From assembly GCA_946699065.1 (NCBI GenBank), contig CAMPDV010001786.1, positions 39,871-103,870 on the forward strand: 64,000 nucleotides of DNA, written 5' to 3'. Shown piece after piece: positions 35,606-48,949 of this stretch; the first letter of the stretch is position 1, and every line of letters starts with the position of its first letter. The position numbers and the translations under genes were made by a program. The notes under the pieces are model-generated. The model was not told the origin of the DNA. It ran no database searches and was given only the letters and a program-made list of their open reading frames with translations. This DNA comes from Loxodes magnus (Eukaryota; Ciliophora; Karyorelictea; Loxodida; Loxodidae).

Positions 35606-36770
35606 CTTAATTTACATTTACAAGTTTTATAAATATCTTACCATTTTAAACATTTGCTTAAAAATAAAAATAATAAATATTAAAAAAATAATTTAATCTT
35701 TAAGTAAGTAAATAGTGCATATATATTACTTTAATCTTTAACTAATTATTTTACTTTTATTATTTAAAATACTTGAGTTAATGTTTAAATTTTTTGTTTT
35801 TGAAATTGAAAACGAATCAAATTTATTATTTTGATAACTTAAATCTGGAATTAATAAATTTTTAAGTAAAAAGTAAAACTAAGTTTTAAATTTTATTAAA
35901 AAAGCTAAATTAAAACTGAAAAATAATAAAATAAATATTTATTTAGTAGTATCAATCTTATTACAATATTTTATTTTTAATTTAAGATTTTCTAAAATTT
36001 TATCTTTATTTTAGCAATCAAAGTATTAAGTTATTACATCTTTCACTTGATCTATGTATAACTATATTTTTAAGGTTTATATCATTAAAAATTTATATTT
36101 AAAGCAATCATACCAAAAAATAATTACCCAAGTTTAAAATCTGTTTAATTAATTCGCTTTATAAAGATTAAAATATTCTATAAATTAAAAAATTATATTT
36201 ATTTTGCATTTTTTGCTCTAGTGACAATAAGTTAATTTAAAGATAAATTTTATATTAATATTTACTTTTTTAAATATTTAAATATTTAAATTCTACTATA
36301 TACCTAAAATGAAACTATGTAATTTTTTCTAAATTCTAACACATTAAAATAAATTATAAAAAAAATAAATATTAAATAAAAATTATATACTTTATAACAA
36401 TTATTTTAAGATTAAATAATTATAGAAGTAATCTTAATGTTTTAAATTAATTTTATTTTATAAATAATTTCATTATTTTTCAATAATAAGAGTTTAAATG
36501 CTTTAAACTTTAATTTTTAATTTATTATAGAACTATAAATAGTTATTTCCTTATTCTTATTTATAACTTATAGTTATTTTTTATTTTTTACTTTTCTTTA
36601 TTTTAATTAAAGTTTAGAATTATTAAACTCTGCATTTTATTATTTAGATTTTTTCAAAATAATAAGAGATTAATTAGTTTCTTCTGAGTTAGCTGTTTAT
36701 AAAATAAATATGCTAAGTCTAAGACTAAATGTCAATTAAAATATAATTAAAAACTTAGATAATTCTCACA
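35606..36770. other. AT-rich stretch, no gene recognised
   Basis: Very AT-rich; nothing recognised. Confidence 0.5.
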
Positions 36771-36774
36771 CTAA

Positions 36775-37058
36775 AATAGACAAGAACTTTGATACCAGTA
36801 AGTACCTTGTGGTGCGAAGAACCGCTTAATATCTTGGCAGGTGTCAAAAATTAGTTTAAGAATAACGCATCAAGTAACAATAGTTGAAAGATGTTCAGAT
36901 TCTAAGATATCTGGGGCAAATATTCCTATTACACTCTTTGAAGATATGGTAATTAAAGGGAACGTTAGCACACAGGAGATTTTCGAAGGGCATTTAATAA
37001 TTTAAAAACGTTTTTTAAAGAATTATGCTTTAATGAAGTGCAACACGCTCTATAATAT
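36775..37058 (+). repeat. SINE-like element S3
   Basis: Shares ordered blocks with S1 and S5 (GTACC...GCGAAGAACCGC; CAGATTCTAAG; GGGAACGTTAGCACA) and ends in a diverged stem-loop tail at 37014-37058 (GAAGTGCAACACGCTCTATA). Confidence 0.65.
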
Positions 37059-38080
37059 AAGTTTTGGTTATAAAAGTTTGATATAATATATTTTGTTTAT
37101 TTATATACTTTATAAAAGTTGATCTACTAAAGAAAAATGTAAATATAATAATTTGATTATTTAACTTATAAAGAATTTAAATATATTCGTAATTTTAAAT
37201 TTTTAAGTATTTGATTATATAGAAAATAGTTATAGGTTATATTGATAATAAATTTTAAGCATATATTAATAAAATAAATCCATACCAAAACTAATATAAT
37301 TATTAGGATCTGTATATTTATTAAAATTAATAAAGTATCTATGTATATATATTTAGTATACTACCATAAAGAAGAATAATTATTAGTTAGACTAAATAAA
37401 ATAAAATTTTAAACTTTCATATTATTATAAAGTTATAATCACACATTTTTATATATATTATTTTAAATTATATTATAATCAGATATTGCGTATAAATAAA
37501 ATGAGATTCTAGTAGAATATTTATTTATATTTTAAATATTTAAATAAATGTTAAAAAAAGATGATCAAGTGAACAGTGTTTGATAAAAGATTTCTTTTAA
37601 AAATCAACTCCCATTACAGAGGAAAGGACATAAATAGGTTAAAAAGGTTCTGCAAAAGAATTAACGTGGGTTATTACATAAAGTAAAATAATAATAATTG
37701 ATTCAAATAACAATTTAATATGATTAGTGATTACACTTAGGAAAATTAATTAATAGCTAAATTATTATAGAGAAAATTTAAAAGAGAGTAAATAAAATAA
37801 AATCTTGAATTAAAAAAATATTATCTTAAGGATTAGAAATATAAATAAATATTAATAATAAAATAAAATATCAAATTAAAAGATAATAAAAAATAAGATT
37901 GATTAAATTTTATGAATTTACTAAAAGTATAGAAATATAAAAGATACTATAATTAAGAACAAGAAATAGATATTTCTAGCATAAAGATTTATATCATTTT
38001 TTCCTTAAAGCAGAAATTTTTTATAAAAAAGGATAATATTTAAAATTTTTATAAGTTAAGGTTTTAATGATATTTTTTCA
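37059..38080. other. AT-rich stretch, no gene recognised
   Basis: Low-complexity AT-rich DNA; nothing recognised. Confidence 0.5.
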
Positions 38081-38084
38081 ATGC

Positions 38085-38441
38085 AATGCATAAAGAAGAA
38101 AAACTTTGCCTTATTCGTTTCTTTTTTATTTCTTATTCATTTTTTGCAATAATACAGTTGAGAGGTCTCTTTTTTCAGTTTTAAATGGAGGCGTTGAGAA
38201 CTTTGCTAACTTTTTAGTTCGGAATTTTATCTTATATTTTACTTTTTGATGGGGGAGAACCTCTTTATTCTAATTTTTATAGATATACATTATTCTTGAA
38301 TTATTCGTTTTATCGGAATGTTAAATTTAAATTTGTTAAGAAGAATTTTAACTCGAAGAAGAAAACTGACATTGTAGTGTTGCTTCTGGTTTTCTCTTAC
38401 TATAAAGAAATACTAAAAAAGCCCTTTAAAAAGCCAGCCAT
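38085..38441 (-). pseudogene. ZK5: 5' part of a ZK-type ORF
   Basis: Starts MAGFLKGFFSIS at 38441 and aligns with the first part of ZK4 (33.69-34.06 kb), including the stretch read as HLHLKLKKET/HLHWKLKKET. The rest of the element is missing. Confidence 0.6.
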
Positions 38442-38459
38442 TTTATATTTATTTATAAA

Positions 38460-39240
38460 TAAATAGAATAATAAAATATATAAAGTTCAATACTTTTCTC
38501 TAATTATTTAAAATGGAATTATCATAAAATAAAGCTTTTAAATATATAGATTTACAAATAAAGTTAGATAATTAACATTTAAATTTTTAATATTATTATA
38601 TTAATTTTTGAAAGACTGCTAAATCTAAAATTAATAAATAATTATAATTTTTAAAGTTTTATACTGAGAACTAAATTATATCTCTATTATAAATTAAAGA
38701 AATAAATTTCTTAATTTAAGCTTTAGAAAATATTACTTAATTTACATTTATAAAATTTAATATAAATTAAGTAATTTTAAGTATCAATTAAGTTTAAAAT
38801 ATATTTAATAGAATATCTTTTAGTAAATTAAATCATTTATTTTTATGAATGGAAGATGAATCGCAATACAAATAGTAAATAGTTTATATTACACATATTT
38901 TATTTCCTTATAACAAATAAATCCTCCTCAATAATATAAATTTTTGTTAAGATTCAATAAAAAGTTTGTTTTATTTTTTATTTAATATTTCTATTATATT
39001 TATAAAAATGAAAAAAGAATTAAGATTATAGTTTTTAAATGTAATATTCTAGCAATATAAGCAAAATGTTTATAATAATCTAATTTATTTATTTTTGTAT
39101 TTATTTATTTTAATCCAAAAGAATTGCACTCTATTTTTCTATTTTGCAAGGATTAAAAAATAAGAAAGTATTTACAGGAGAATTAAAAATCATATTTTTT
39201 AACCAAAATTTAAATTACTATTTCTATTTTACTTAGCATT
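38460..39240. other. AT-rich stretch, no gene recognised
   Basis: Nothing recognised between ZK5 and the K7 upstream element at 39243-39305. Confidence 0.5.
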
Positions 39241-39305
39241 TTAAATGATGTTTTATTACGTGGATTTTATTTAAATTATTATTAACTTTTAAAATTATAA
39301 ATAAA

Positions 39306-40215
39306 ATGCTTAGTCACAACTAGTGCATTAAAATCCTTTACCTTAGAAAACTTTTAAGATCAATCTAATGCAAACAAGATAACTAAGTTCTATCTAAGTT
39401 TGGAATAGGAGTTGTTAAATATGAAATCTGCTCTAATCTACATTAATATAACTTTGCAAATATAATTACTTTTAAATATAATTCAAATATAAGAAAGAGC
39501 TATAACATTAAAGCCAAATAATTTTAAGAAGAATAAACTGATATTTAGAGACTTTTTTATAATACCACTTCGATAGAATAAATGACTTCAAACGATTTAG
39601 TTATATCAGGATCAAAAAATATTGAATAAAGAGATTTATTATATATTCTAAAGATAAATTGAGAATTATTAGATGTAATTTCAAAGATACTTTCATAAAA
39701 CAAAATTCAATAAAAGAAACTTAATTTATATATTATCTGGGAGATACGACGATGACATAATTTAATGTGAAGTTTTTGATATAAGCAGTAAAAGTTTTAA
39801 AAACATCCAACTTATTAAAAATCCAATTAATCTATTTGGATGCGATTAATGTAATTAAAAAATTTATATTTTTGGAGGTTGAAGTATTTAAAAAGGAGGC
39901 CAAAATACAATATAGGTGTTCGATTAAAGAAGAAACGAATGAAAATTATGTAATTAAGTAATAACAAAAAAGGTAGAAACTTCAGCTATTTTCATTCCTT
40001 AAATAAAATCTTATCTTATTTATTCTAATCTAAATTCTATAGATACTTAGATATTCGATTTTAAAACAATATAGGTTAAAGGTTAAAAATATCCAGTGAG
40101 TACTTATAGTGATTTTACTTAGCCAATATGAAATGGAAATCAAGTTTATTAATACAGAAGTGATGATTAACTATTAAGTTATGATTTAAGAAGTGAAAAA
40201 TGGACTAAACTTTGA
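39306..40215 (+). pseudogene. Kelch-family copy K7, frameshifted
   Basis: ATG at 39306, TGA stop at 40213-40215. It follows K5 closely but has single-base losses around 39.63 and 39.66 kb, so the frame is broken twice. Downstream it is in frame again through FGGW (TGA), NEW (TGA) and SEKWTKL (TGG). It has the full upstream element and the same 3' flank as K1. Confidence 0.8.
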
Positions 40216-40636
40216 GAATGTTAAGTAAATTTAGAGATTTTAATAAAGAATATATTTACTCTAAATATTTAAGAATAGTTTTATCAAAATTATTTATATA
40301 AAAAGAGTAATTACTTCAAACTTGTTTGAATCTTCAATGTCTTTAGTTTAGTATTGATGAAATTAAGATTACTTTTCTTGATTTATTTATTTAAGTCAAA
40401 TCCCAACTATTTTCCATTGAACTCATTATTAACTTATTAGAAATAGGGAAATTCTTTGTTTTACTTGGCTATTTTTTTCTTTAGAGTAAACTTTTACTTT
40501 TGTATTATATTAAAATATATCTTACTATTACTTTTATATTATTCTCTTTTATTTTTATTAAAATTGGTAGCAACTTAATACTTTATACTTATCCACTTGT
40601 AGCCCGTCATATATTATTCTTCGATAGGAGCTAAAA

Positions 40637-41480
40637 ATGGAGAAGAATATTGTCTTTCTAAGAAATAACAAAGAAAAACAAGAAAAGAAGTGACGAACGA
40701 GGAGCTAACAAAGCAAAAACAGGATAGAGAATCTAGCTCGTCTTCAGAGGGAAAAGTAATGATTGATCCGAATGAACAATAAACCCTGAAACCAAAAATA
40801 ACAATTTACTCCAAAGCTAAATCGAAAAAATGAAAGAAAAAATTGCAAAATATGAATAGATATTTTTTAATCAAGGAGAAAAAATCCGGGAGCTAATGAA
40901 TTACATAGAAGACTAAAATAACGAACTGCTAATTCTCAAAAGTTAACGGATTAAAAACTCAGTAGTAACAGAAAATAAACTTTATGAAATGTCGTAAACT
41001 AACTTCAATTAATCACAAAGAATGATAATAGAAGAAGATTAGCACAAAATACAACATTAAGAAAAGTAAATTAAGAAAAAAATGATACAAAACATAAACA
41101 AAAGAATTGGGATGCTGGAGAAAAAAGTTTTTTTAAAATAGAAATTAGAAAAACGATATAAAAATTGTTGGTACCTGCTAAACTGGATATGATTTACTAA
41201 GACATTGTAAGAATTGAAGATAACTCAAATACAATGAAGAATAAAGGACCTGAAGAAACTTAAACAAACTTTGGATTACTAAGTAAGGAATATATAAATA
41301 GAAACTATGAACAAGAAGCTAAGAGAATCCTTCGTGGTAGCCTTCCACTTTAAAAAAAGGTCGTGGAAAACAACTACGGAAAAAAACTTGTCAGCAGAAA
41401 CCTGGTTGAAAAACCCAGGATATGCAAACTTTAATTTTACATTTAGTTAAAATAATAATAATAATATATATTATTATTAA
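40637..41480 (+). mobile_element. ZK6 element
   Basis: Inserted in the repeat that follows K7. ATG at 40637, then ESSSSSEGKVMIDPNEQ, a coiled coil (KEKIAKYEQIFFNQGEKIREL), CWY with TGG, one extra base, then CQTGYDLLRHC, RTWR with TGA (41251-41253), LWITKQGIYK, and a C-terminus around LKNPGYAN. It ends in a (TAA/ATT)n tract at 41450-41480. The coiled coil aligns with ZK2 over more than 100 residues. A frame change is present in the N-terminal part, another at the knuckle and another near 41.35 kb. Confidence 0.75.
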
Positions 41481-41483
41481 ATC

Positions 41484-41812
41484 GACATAATTGTTCGAAG
41501 GTGAACAACAAGGGACAGCTTCATCAGAGGTGGGGAATTTAAGTACCCATAATTGACACATGTCATCTTCTGCTTTGGTGATGCAATGAGACGCAACCCT
41601 GCATGTCCTTGAACCTCCAACAAGTATTAAAGATTACGAGTATTCTGAAATTATATCATTATTGAACATTTTTATCATTACTGAATAATTATACCAGTAT
41701 TGAACAAGGTTTATCAGTATCTGATAATTTTATCAGTAATAAACATTCTTGTCAGTATGAAACATTTTTTAAAGAGCTGCGCACCAACTAGAGTGGTACG
41801 CGCTTTATAATC
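41484..41812 (+). repeat. SINE-like element S4
   Basis: GC-raised head (AGCTTCATCAGAGGTGGGGA) followed by AT-rich direct repeats of the type TTATCAGTAT.GAACA at 41.66-41.76 kb, and the best-preserved stem-loop tail (41768-41812: AAAGAGCTGCGCACC, loop, GGTACGCGCTTTATAAT). The head matches 45.64-45.79 kb on the minus strand. Confidence 0.7.
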
Positions 41813-42299
41813 TAAGTTTTTTTTATAATAAGGATATAAATTCTTCATTGTAAAACTTTTGATATAATAATTTATACTTTGATTTAAAAATAAAAGATAT
41901 AAAATAATTAAATTATAAAAGCTTGTACACTGTACTATTTAAAATTAGTTTTATTTCTGTCTTGTTTTAAGAAAAAAATTGAACTTTCAAATCAATGTTT
42001 TAGAAATAAGATATTTATAAGTATACTTAATAAATAATTTGATTGTTTAATTGTATCTAAATTAAGTAAGGGAAATTATTAAGTGGAGTTATTTTAATTA
42101 AATAGTGAATTGAAGTAAGTTATAAAAATAAAAATGTAGAAAAAAGAAAAGTAATGTACTAAAAGTATTTTTTTAAGAAAACTTCTTAGAGCAAAAAACC
42201 ACATCCTAGGGAAAATATCTCTTCTTCATTTTAAGTATGAAATTCTGACCAATTTATGTTACTAAAAACTTATAAATTAGATCAGTTATGACCAAAGTG

Positions 42300-42960
42300 A
42301 AGGTATTTCTTTAATACTTTTAGATTAAGTCATCACTGGTCACGCCTCAGATGCTTTATCGATAGTTATATCAAGTAACCTGAATTGAATTGTATCAGGT
42401 TCAGGATATTCTGAATATTTGATAAAGATCTGAAATTTCCACAATGGTTCTCTCTAAAGAACCTTAATGAGACATATTTCTTCAATTTACTCGGTAGTAA
42501 TCTCCCCGGACTCTAGCTATATTGTATCAGCATCTGTTGACGAAACCATAAAGATCTGAAATTCCAAACTGGTCAACTTGTGCGAACTCTTTCTGGACAT
42601 TCAAACAATGTTTTGCCGGTAATAGTATTTAAGAATAATAGATATATCATATCATGTTATTGTGACAATTCAGTTAAGATATGGGACTTCTCAACTGGTT
42701 AGTGTATTCGTACTCTATAAGATCATACAGATATTGTACGTAGTATTTAGTTAAGTGCTGATTCAAGTGTTTTATTTTCTGGTTCATATGACAGAACAAT
42801 CAAGATATGGAACTTTGATAAGGGCGAGTGTATACAAACTTTATAAGGGCATACAGAAGCAATATCTTCCATAGTATTGAGTGTTGACAATAGATAGTGG
42901 TATCGAGAGGACTTGACAATACTGTGAGAAAGTGAAGGATTTCGAGATGAAGTAGAATAA
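42300..42960 (+). pseudogene. WD40-repeat protein pseudogene
   Basis: Four to five WD repeats can be read: TGHASDALSIVISS then SEYLIKIW (TGA, 42431-42433); SSIYSVVISPDSSYIVSAS with VDETIKIW (TGA, 42557-42559); SGHSNNVLPVIVF with CDNSVKIW (TGG, 42682-42684); DHTDIVRSIQLS with YDRTIKIW (TGG, 42808-42810); GHTEAISSIVLS with LDNTVRKW (TGA). WD propellers are protein-interaction scaffolds. A single T is missing after the second IKIW (compare ATCTGAAATTTCC with ATCTGAAATTCC), and a second shift lies near 42.89 kb. The N-terminal start is unclear. Confidence 0.85.
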
Positions 42961-42964
42961 CTTT

Positions 42965-43550
42965 ATTTAAACTTAATTTAATTTAATTTTAAAGATTATT
43001 GGTAAGTAAAAGTCATTTAAATGAATACCTTAGGTGAGTTAACTATTTGCTGGTTTATAAAGTGTTTACTAAATGTATATGATTTTTAGTAATTAAAAGT
43101 AATATATTCTTTAAAGTAAAGATTATTATGTAGGTTATATTTAAAGGCTTTAAAAATTTGTGAAATGTGCACGTGATTTAAGATTGTAATGTCTAACTTA
43201 ATTATTAGTATTTAAAAATACATAATAAAAGGAATTTTCTTTTATTTCATCAAAATTTTTCGATTGATTAAATTTAATGTTTCGTAAAAATTCAAATTAA
43301 ATAAAAGTTTTTAAATTCCGTTAAAATTTTCAATTTTTTTGCGAAGTAGCTAAAATTTATTTACTACTATTTATAATTCTTTGATAAATTATTAAGATAA
43401 ATTAAAAATTTAAAATAATATTGACAATAAGCTTTTAATATTAAACTAAATATATAGTTAAAGTTATTTTATAGTATTTTAGTTTACTATTTAAAAGCTT
43501 TTACTGCTTTAATTTCTAATTTTTTTATTTAATTAAAATCAAGTTTTTTA
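42965..43550. other. AT-rich stretch, no gene recognised
   Basis: Nothing recognised between the WD pseudogene and the tRNA. Confidence 0.5.
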
Positions 43551-43556
43551 TAAAAA

Positions 43557-43629
43557 AGCCTCCACGCGGGCTCGAACCACGGACCTTTCGCTTACTAAGC
43601 GAATGCTCTGCCAACTGAGCCATAGAGGC
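43557..43629 (-). tRNA. tRNA-Thr (anticodon AGT)
   Basis: Minus-strand cloverleaf: acceptor GCCTCTA/TGGAGGC (one G-T pair), D-arm GGCTCAGTTGGCAGAGC, anticodon stem TTCGC/GCGAA with loop TTAGTAA, T-arm CGTGGTTCGAGCCCGCG. A T-tract follows the 3' end. A degraded relative is at 9812-9882. Confidence 0.95.
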
Positions 43630-43639
43630 TTACAATTAT

Positions 43640-44920
43640 AGTATTGAAATCTGATTAAATATATAAAATTACTAAAGCTATTAAAATAGACTAAATTTGG
43701 ATAATATAAGAGTTCTCTCTTTTTATGTTAAATCTTATTTTCTTAATTAAAATTACTATGAAAGAAAAAACTTATTTAGTCTAAATTAAAATAAATGCTT
43801 TTCCTTATTTTTTTGCTATACATGACTAACTATTTAATATTTTAACTAATAAATAAAAATAGACTTTCAATATATCTTAACTTTATAAAAATCAACCAAA
43901 TTAGCAAATTTAAGTATTCTATAGCTTCCCATATTAAGCATTAAACTTAATAATTTCTAATTACTTATATTTTTTAGAATCTTTTAGCTTATAGTTATTT
44001 TCTACTAAGTATTAATTTAAGATCTATTACTTAATATATTTTTCTATTTTTAGTTAATGGATTTAAGTATATATCTATTCCTTAAAATATTATAATATTG
44101 TCTATCTTCTAGGATGATTCTTACTTTTCATAACTTTAACTTAGTATAAAAGTAAACATATTTGATAACCTTTTATGGCTTAACTTGTTTATTTTATTTA
44201 TTATATTCTCATAGTAAATTAACTTCATAGCTAATGCTCTAATATCTATATTTTGATATAGCAAATATATAAACTTACTTGATTAAATAGATAGATCTTT
44301 ATAATTCCTTTATTTATAATTAAGTTTAGACAATGCTTTATTTAACTAATTACTCTTATTTTATTTTTAGCACTTTTTATAAGATATTTATGTGATTTTT
44401 ACCTATTAAGATAGTAGATATTATAACTAGAAATTTTGATAGCTGAATTTCTTATTTTTCTTACCTTGATCTTAAGTTAATTGTGGTCTTTTTGAAATTG
44501 AACATATCGAGTATACCTAATTTTCAGCTGTGTTTTAATTTAGCATTATATATTAAAAGGTTAGTTTTAGCCTTTATAGTTTGTAGTTTGTTGAGAGATG
44601 ATTTTCTAGATTAGGAGACTTAAATAATTTGAATATAAAGGATCTAGTAGGAATGACTTAAGTTTTAGTAAATAGGATGGTAAAATGATGTAAATATGTA
44701 GTAATATGTTAGTAAAGAAGTAAATAAATAGATATAGTATTATAAATATTTGATTTATAGTATTCTAATAATTAAGAGTATAATATAATAGTTCTTATTT
44801 CTTTAGAATATATTTGTAATATAGCTATATTACTTATTATCATCCTTTATTATTCAAACTAACTACTATCTATACTTTTACCTTCCAACTATTTCTTATT
44901 AGATATCACTATTACACACT
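43640..44920. other. AT-rich stretch, no gene recognised
   Basis: No recognisable feature. Confidence 0.5.
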
Positions 44921-44924
44921 AAAA

Positions 44925-45475
44925 TATGAAGGAACAATAATTCAAATCAACAGATTCTAAACCAGTAAAACGAATAATTACTAAATCAATTAAAATTAGT
45001 GAAACAAGAGATTTAATATCAATAATTAAAACTAACGGATTATACACAAATAATTAGTATGATGCATAAATAGATTGAACATTGAATCATTAGGAATATT
45101 GAAAGGAGAAGAACAAATTAAAAGAAACTATAAACTGCTACAATTAAAAGAAAATAACATATTAAAAAATTTAAATTAATTGAAACAAATCTTATCACTA
45201 AAACTAAACCTACCATTATGTTAAGATGCAATATAATTGGATGAAGAACGATAACAATATTATATTAAAATAGTGAATATCTATTTATAAAATCCTTATA
45301 TCTTGTTATGCATCTTTCAGAATGCTGGATGAAAAGCAGTAAAAAATTATTTAGGAGCAGGTGTAAATAAATTAATTAGCGTGGTTCCTCCATTATTGGG
45401 TTCATCAAAATAAAAGCTATTAAATTCTCTTTTTTTCCGTTTTTAAATCAAAAAATTGATTTCCTTTTTATTTCT
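44925..45475 (+). pseudogene. ZK7: possible ZK-type ORF, unrecognised
   Basis: Frame starting MKEQQFKSTDSKPVKRIITK, then after a shift a Leu/Lys-rich coiled-coil-like stretch, GEEQIKRNYKLLQLKEN, and FQNAGW (TGA) KAVKNYLGAGV. Size and layout resemble ZK elements, but no zinc knuckle is clear. It may be a diverged relative or an unrelated ORF. Confidence 0.35.
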
Positions 45476-45639
45476 TATGTCTTGTAATTCTTTCTGAAGG
45501 TTGAGTGAGTGAATAACAGAGGAGTCCCAAATATTGAAGTAAATACAGCAGCTGATTTAAATCCTTCTGAGATAAAAAAAATTAAGATTTTAATTAATTT
45601 TAGCCACCAAAAGTCATTTTGTTCCAGGTTTCGTGAATA

Positions 45640-45790
45640 ACCAAAACAGTGGAAAAAATAGCCGATTATGGGTACCTAACTTCCCAACCTCTGATGAAGC
45701 TATTCCTTCCTTCATCCTCGACTAATTACCTAAGTTCCTGCGGAGGTTATCAACTAAGCAAGCTTAAACTAGGGAACCTCTATTAATAAT
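45640..45790 (-). repeat. SINE-like head fragment S7
   Basis: Minus strand shares AGCTTCATCAGAGGTTGGGA and GTACCCATAAT with the head of S4. No stem-loop tail seen here. Confidence 0.55.
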
Positions 45791-46004
45791 TAATATGTAA
45801 TATAAAAAGGAGAAAATGAGAGCTTTCAATGATTTGTTAGCTTAATTATTTAATTTTCTTATTAATTGCTTAGCAATAATTTTTAGCATATTGTTTAAAT
45901 TAAAAATATATCTTATAAAGCTTAATTATTATATTTTGTATTGCTTGCTTTTAATTAAATAGAGCTATATTAAAAATATAATTAATCAATTAAATTTGAA
46001 TGTT

Positions 46005-46330
46005 TGGGGAATAACTAAGATCTTGCTATATTGCTTATTCTTAAAAGACTTTTAATGGCTACAGTTTGGAGATATTCTGCTGATTATTTTCTGCAATCGT
46101 TGCCAAATATGAGTAATCAATGAATACTTCAAATCGTAGAATTCAAGTCCTAACAAAGCCAGAAAATTATCCAGATCGTTCCATCCATGATTTTAGATCT
46201 AGCTAAGGATTTCATTAAGCTTTAGAAATATAATTATAAAATTCAAAATCTTACTTCTGCCTTTCTTTTGGTTATTTATTAAATCATGTTGGATTAAGTT
46301 AACACATATAAATTTATTTATCATTCCAAT
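46005..46330 (+). repeat. Family-B repeat, partial copy B4
   Basis: Diverged match to the GC-richer core of B1, with AATACTTCAAATCGTAGAAT and CTTTCTTTTGGTTATT-type blocks in the same order. Confidence 0.5.
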
Positions 46331-46455
46331 TTATTAGCTATTAGTTTCCTTAATAATATTTAACTCTTTCTATATAAATAATTTTAATAAAACTTATATT
46401 TAAAATATTTAGAGTAAATATGTTCTTTATTAAAGTCTAAATGTACTTAACATTC

Positions 46456-47367
46456 TCAAAGTTTTAGTCCATTTTTCACTTCTTAAATCATAACTTAATA
46501 GTTAATCATCACTTCTGTATTAGTAAACTAGATTCCCACTTCATATTGGCTAAGTAAAATCACTTGAGCTACGTACTGGATATTTTTAACCTTTAACCTA
46601 TATAATTTTAAAATCGAATATTTAAGTATCTATAGGATTAAGATTAGAATAAATAAGATAAGATTTTATTTAAGGAATGAAAATAGCTGAAGTTTGTACT
46701 TTTTCTTGTTATTACTTAATCACGTATATTTCATTCGTTTCTTCTTTAATCGAATATCTATATTGTATCTTGACCTCCTTTTCTATTATTTCAACCTCCA
46801 AAATATAAATTTTTTAATAACTTTAATCGCATCCAAAAAGATTTACTGGGTTTTTGATTGGTTAAATGTTTCTAAAAATTTTACTACTTATATCGAAAAC
46901 TTCACATCAATTATGTCATCGTTGTATCTCCCAGATAATATATAAATTAAGTTTCTTTTATTGAATTTAGTTTTGTGGAAGTATCTTTGGAATTACATCT
47001 AATATTTCTAAATTTTATCTATGGAGTATATATCAAATCTCTTTTAGTCTATTTATTATGATCCTGATATTACTAAATTATTAGAAGTTATTTATTCTAT
47101 TGAAGTGGTATGATTATAAAGGCTCTAAATATCAGTTTATTCTTCTGAAAATTGTTAGGCTTTAATGTTATAATTCTTTCTTATATTTGAATTACATTTA
47201 AAAGTAACTATATTTGCAAAGTTTTATTAATGTAGATTAGAGCAAATTTCATACTTAACAACTCCTATTCCAAACTTAGATAGAATTTAGCTATCTTGAC
47301 TGCATTAGAATGATCTTAAAAGTTTTCTAAGGTAAAGGATTTTAATGCACTAGTTGTGACTAAGCAT
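46456..47367 (-). pseudogene. Kelch-family copy K8, frameshifted
   Basis: Starts at ATG 47367 (MLSHNQCIKILYLRKLLRS) with the conserved upstream element at 47368-47429. A base is lost near 46.91 kb (GATGTGAAG for GAGTGTGAAG), another near 46.8 kb before GGW, and an extra T just before the end puts the usual TGA out of frame. Otherwise it is close to K4 and K5. Confidence 0.8.
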
Positions 47368-47429
47368 TTTATTTATAATTTTAAAAGTAAATAATAATTT
47401 AAATAAAATCCACGTAATAAAACATGATT

Positions 47430-48945
47430 TAAATGAAAAAACTTAGAAATAGAAACTTAAAGATTGGTTTAATGATTTTATTTTTTAATCTAATATGAAT
47501 ATTTTTAACTTCTTTGACGTTTAAAACTTTTCTATTTTAATTTGATAAATAAAATAACATAGATTTAATTAATTTTTTTCCTAACTTAAAATATAATAAA
47601 AATTGATAAGGAAAAGTTATTCTTAAGTATTTTTGTATTTCTTTAAAGCCTATTTAATCTTAATATCATACTCTAAATTATAGCTCTTTAAATTAATAAT
47701 AGTCAAATAATCTTGATCCATATATTATTTTAAGTTTTAATAACTCTTTAATTTATATAAACATTCTATTAAAATAGCTGCTTTTAATATAATTTGATTG
47801 CAAATTATAAATTCTTAGTATAGACAGGTGAAAAGAACATTGCTTGATACATTATAATATAACATAAAAGTGAAGAAAACTTGGAGTTTTCTGTAAGGAA
47901 ATGATTGTTAATAATGTTAAGCATTTATCCAGTGATAGCCTAATTGAAAGTTCATCACTATAATTAGATATTATTATTATATAGGTTATCATTTTATACA
48001 TTATTCATTTATATATAATTAGCAGAAATTAACTTAATATTCAATATACTAAGGTAATAATGGACTAATGAAGTATTTCCTAATAAGTATAAATATTAAG
48101 CCTTTATTTAAATTAAATACTTTAGTTATTTGTTTATTACTTATTCAGTTAAGTAACTTAATAGATAAACCCTATTTTTTGAAGAAACATTAGATTTAGG
48201 TTAATAAATAAATTTATTATTAAACATTTAAAATTAGAATAAGCTAAACTTCTTCATTATGTTTATTTACTTCATCTTAAGATTTCTTATACTTTTAGCG
48301 TTATTTTTAAATTCTCTATTGTGCTAAGAATAATAAAATATGAAGTACTATTAATTATAAGCTTTCACTAATTAATTAAAAAGCAGTACTTAAATATTTA
48401 AATTATTTGTCTATAACAAAAGATTCAAAATGGATAGAAATCAATCTTGCTTTAATAAACACTTTTATTTATTAAAAAATTAGCAAATATATAAAATATT
48501 ATCTTAGATTTATAGTCATCAATCTTTTTTATAATTTATATACAATTTATTCCCCAACATTTTTAGATATCAAATTTTAAATACCCCAATATCTATAATC
48601 TCCTTTTATCATAAAATGATCTAAAATAATATAATGTTCATTTATAAAATTAAAACTAATGTATATTTTAAATATTTTAATAGATGCTTTTAATAAATAA
48701 AATAGAAATCTTTTACATTCTTTTTGTTTATAAAAACCATTCTAAATTATAAAACAATAAATTCATATATTTCTTCTTTTAAATTTTATTATGTCTCAAT
48801 GTCAAATTTTATCAAAAATGTAATATCAAATATTACAAATTTTGATTTATTAATATATTTTAGTATTACTGTCAAATTATATTTACTATCTTTTAGAAAA
48901 ATTAAACCTAATATTTATTATATTTTATCATCTTTTATTTTAGGA
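47430..48945. other. AT-rich stretch, no gene recognised
   Basis: Nothing recognised. An open frame at 48724-48993 runs into S5 and has no supporting motif. Confidence 0.5.
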
Positions 48946-48949
48946 ACAC

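Noticed and set aside
41655..41765. CRISPR-like short repeats (TTATCAGTAT...GAACA)
   Set aside because: Units are irregular, have no spacers of constant length and lie within a SINE-like element in a eukaryotic sequence.
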